Shown here piece after piece: positions 32,305 through 33,131 of a stretch of DNA of 33,131 bases. The stretch comes from JBGSTR01 sp963707135 (GTDB lineage: Bacteria; Pseudomonadota; Gammaproteobacteria; Chromatiales; Chromatiaceae): NCBI GenBank assembly GCA_963707135.1, contig CAVPOY010000014.1:1-33131 (forward strand), given 5' to 3'. The notes beneath the pieces were generated by a model. The model did no database searches, had not been told where the DNA came from, and saw only the letters and a program-made list of their open reading frames with translations. Positions within the stretch are counted from its first letter, which is position 1. Each line of letters starts with the position of its first letter. A program made the translations under genes and the position numbers.

Positions 32305-33131
32305 CTACGGCGTGCAGGCCCCCAGGTCCGGCAGGCTGAACGGGGCCGTCTTCGGCGTCGCGTTCGGCCCCACCCGCACCGGCGTGCCCGCCGGCAGGTC
32401 CAGCCCGAAGCAGACGCTCGCACCGCTCGCGGTGCTGAAGTCGAAGCCGTCCTGCTAGGCTGCCGCACGTTCCTGTAGGCGATCTGCAGACCCGCTGTTG
32501 GTCAGCACGTCCGTGCTCTCCAGCGAGAACGGCGTCACCGACTCGAACGCCTCGTTCGAGTCACGCCCCCGGCGTAGGTCACCGCGCTCGCGCTGCCGCC
32601 CGCCGAGGCCCGCACCGTAAGCTGCGCGTCGCATCCCCCGCAGCTCTCCTCCCACAGGTACAGACCCGCGTCCGTCGCCGGGTCGTAGGTCGGCGCGCCG
32701 CAGATGTCCGTCGCTGGTGGTGGAGCGCCACATGACTGATAGGTGGTCAGATCGAACGGTGCGGTCACCGGCGTCGCGTTCGGCCCCACCAGCACCGGCG
32801 TGCCCGCCGGCAGGTCCAGCCCGAAGCAGACGCTCGCACCGCTCGCGATACTGAACCCGAAGCCGTCCTGCTAGCGCTTTTGACGTTCATCTCGTAGACG
32901 ATCTGCGACCCGCTGTTCGACCAGCCACGTCCGTGCTCTCCAGCGAGAACGGGGTCACCGCACCGAATGCCTGGTTCGCGTCCACCTGCCCGGCGTAGGT
33001 CACCGCGCTCGCGCTGCCTCCGGCCGCGGCCCGCACCGTGAAGCTGCGCGTCGCATTCCCGCAGTTCTCCTCCCACAGGTACAGACCCCCGTCCGCGGCC
33101 GGGTCGTAGGTCGGCGCGCCGCACCGGAAAC
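32305..33131 (-). pseudogene. Second repeat-protein gene, 3' part only, with several frame breaks
   Basis: Two copies of the same 420-bp repeat (33123-32703 and 32702-32305) ending at a TAG at 32305-32307 after PDLGACTP. The copies carry several one-base differences from the intact units. One is an extra G before GATGCGACGCGC with a lost C after CAGCTT. Others lie around 32450-32500 and 32870-32930, where CTAG stops appear in place of the YQDGF codons. So no frame is open throughout. The gene runs off the window edge, so its 5' part is unseen. It is a tandem paralogue of the following gene, oriented the same way. Decay and sequencing or assembly error over repeats cannot be told apart here. 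Confidence 0.65.

Noticed and set aside
30156..32339. A 727-aa open frame on the plus strand
   Set aside because: It is antisense to the VCBS gene, rich in Arg/Val/Ala/His with no fold signature, while the minus strand shows clear calcium-loop repeats.
1..33131. tRNA, rRNA, CRISPR arrays, prophage or toxin-antitoxin modules
   Set aside because: I looked for T-loop-like GGTTCGA motifs, short regularly spaced repeats and paired small ORFs, and saw none that hold up.

Overview
The window reads as chromosomal DNA of a GC-rich gammaproteobacterium, most likely of the purple-sulfur/Chromatiales kind. This rests on protein resemblance (a Nitrosomonas-type sucrose synthase, a GH57/DUF4912/GlgA storage-glucan cluster, an L,D-transpeptidase lipoprotein, secreted VCBS/ASPIC proteins) and on high G+C third positions; no rRNA or other taxonomic marker is present. 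No tRNA, rRNA or CRISPR array was seen.

Layout. (1) 0.2-4.6 kb: an RND efflux pair, adaptor lipoprotein and AcrB-type pump (+). (2) 4.6-7.1 kb: a poorly coding stretch with a palindromic intergenic repeat, an MliC-like lysozyme-inhibitor lipoprotein (-), a small ORF (-), and fossils of an IS91-type transposase and an AraC-type regulator. (3) 7.1-13.6 kb: carbon storage. An internally deleted GH57 gene is start/stop coupled to a DUF4912 protein, followed by glycogen synthase (+). Convergent to these lie sucrose synthase and UTP-glucose-1-phosphate uridylyltransferase (-). (4) 13.8-15.4 kb: an 85-bp MITE with a CTAA target duplication, then a radical SAM protein (-). (5) 15.8-19.0 kb: small envelope or secreted proteins and a YkuD L,D-transpeptidase lipoprotein (+). 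(6) 19.0-25.4 kb (-): a four-gene overlapping operon encoding a SAM methyltransferase, a membrane double histidine kinase, a receiver-kinase and a receiver with a degenerate kinase-like tail. Gene order and protein signatures match the phcBSRQ quorum-sensing locus of Ralstonia. (7) 26.3-28.7 kb: a class V aminotransferase and a complete IS5-family element (+). (8) 28.8 kb to the end (-): two tandem secreted repeat-protein genes, both with frame disruptions; the second runs off the window.

How the genes may work together. Sucrose synthase can release NDP-glucose that GlgA or GalU pathways use, so region 3 links sucrose and glycogen. Region 6 is the most interesting part: in Ralstonia PhcB makes a 3-hydroxy fatty-acid methyl ester signal and PhcS/PhcR/PhcQ sense and relay it. 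Here the PhcS-like protein carries an extra receiver plus a second kinase module. No PhcA-type LysR regulator is visible in the window. Function is inferred from remembered family resemblance and gene order, not from a database search.
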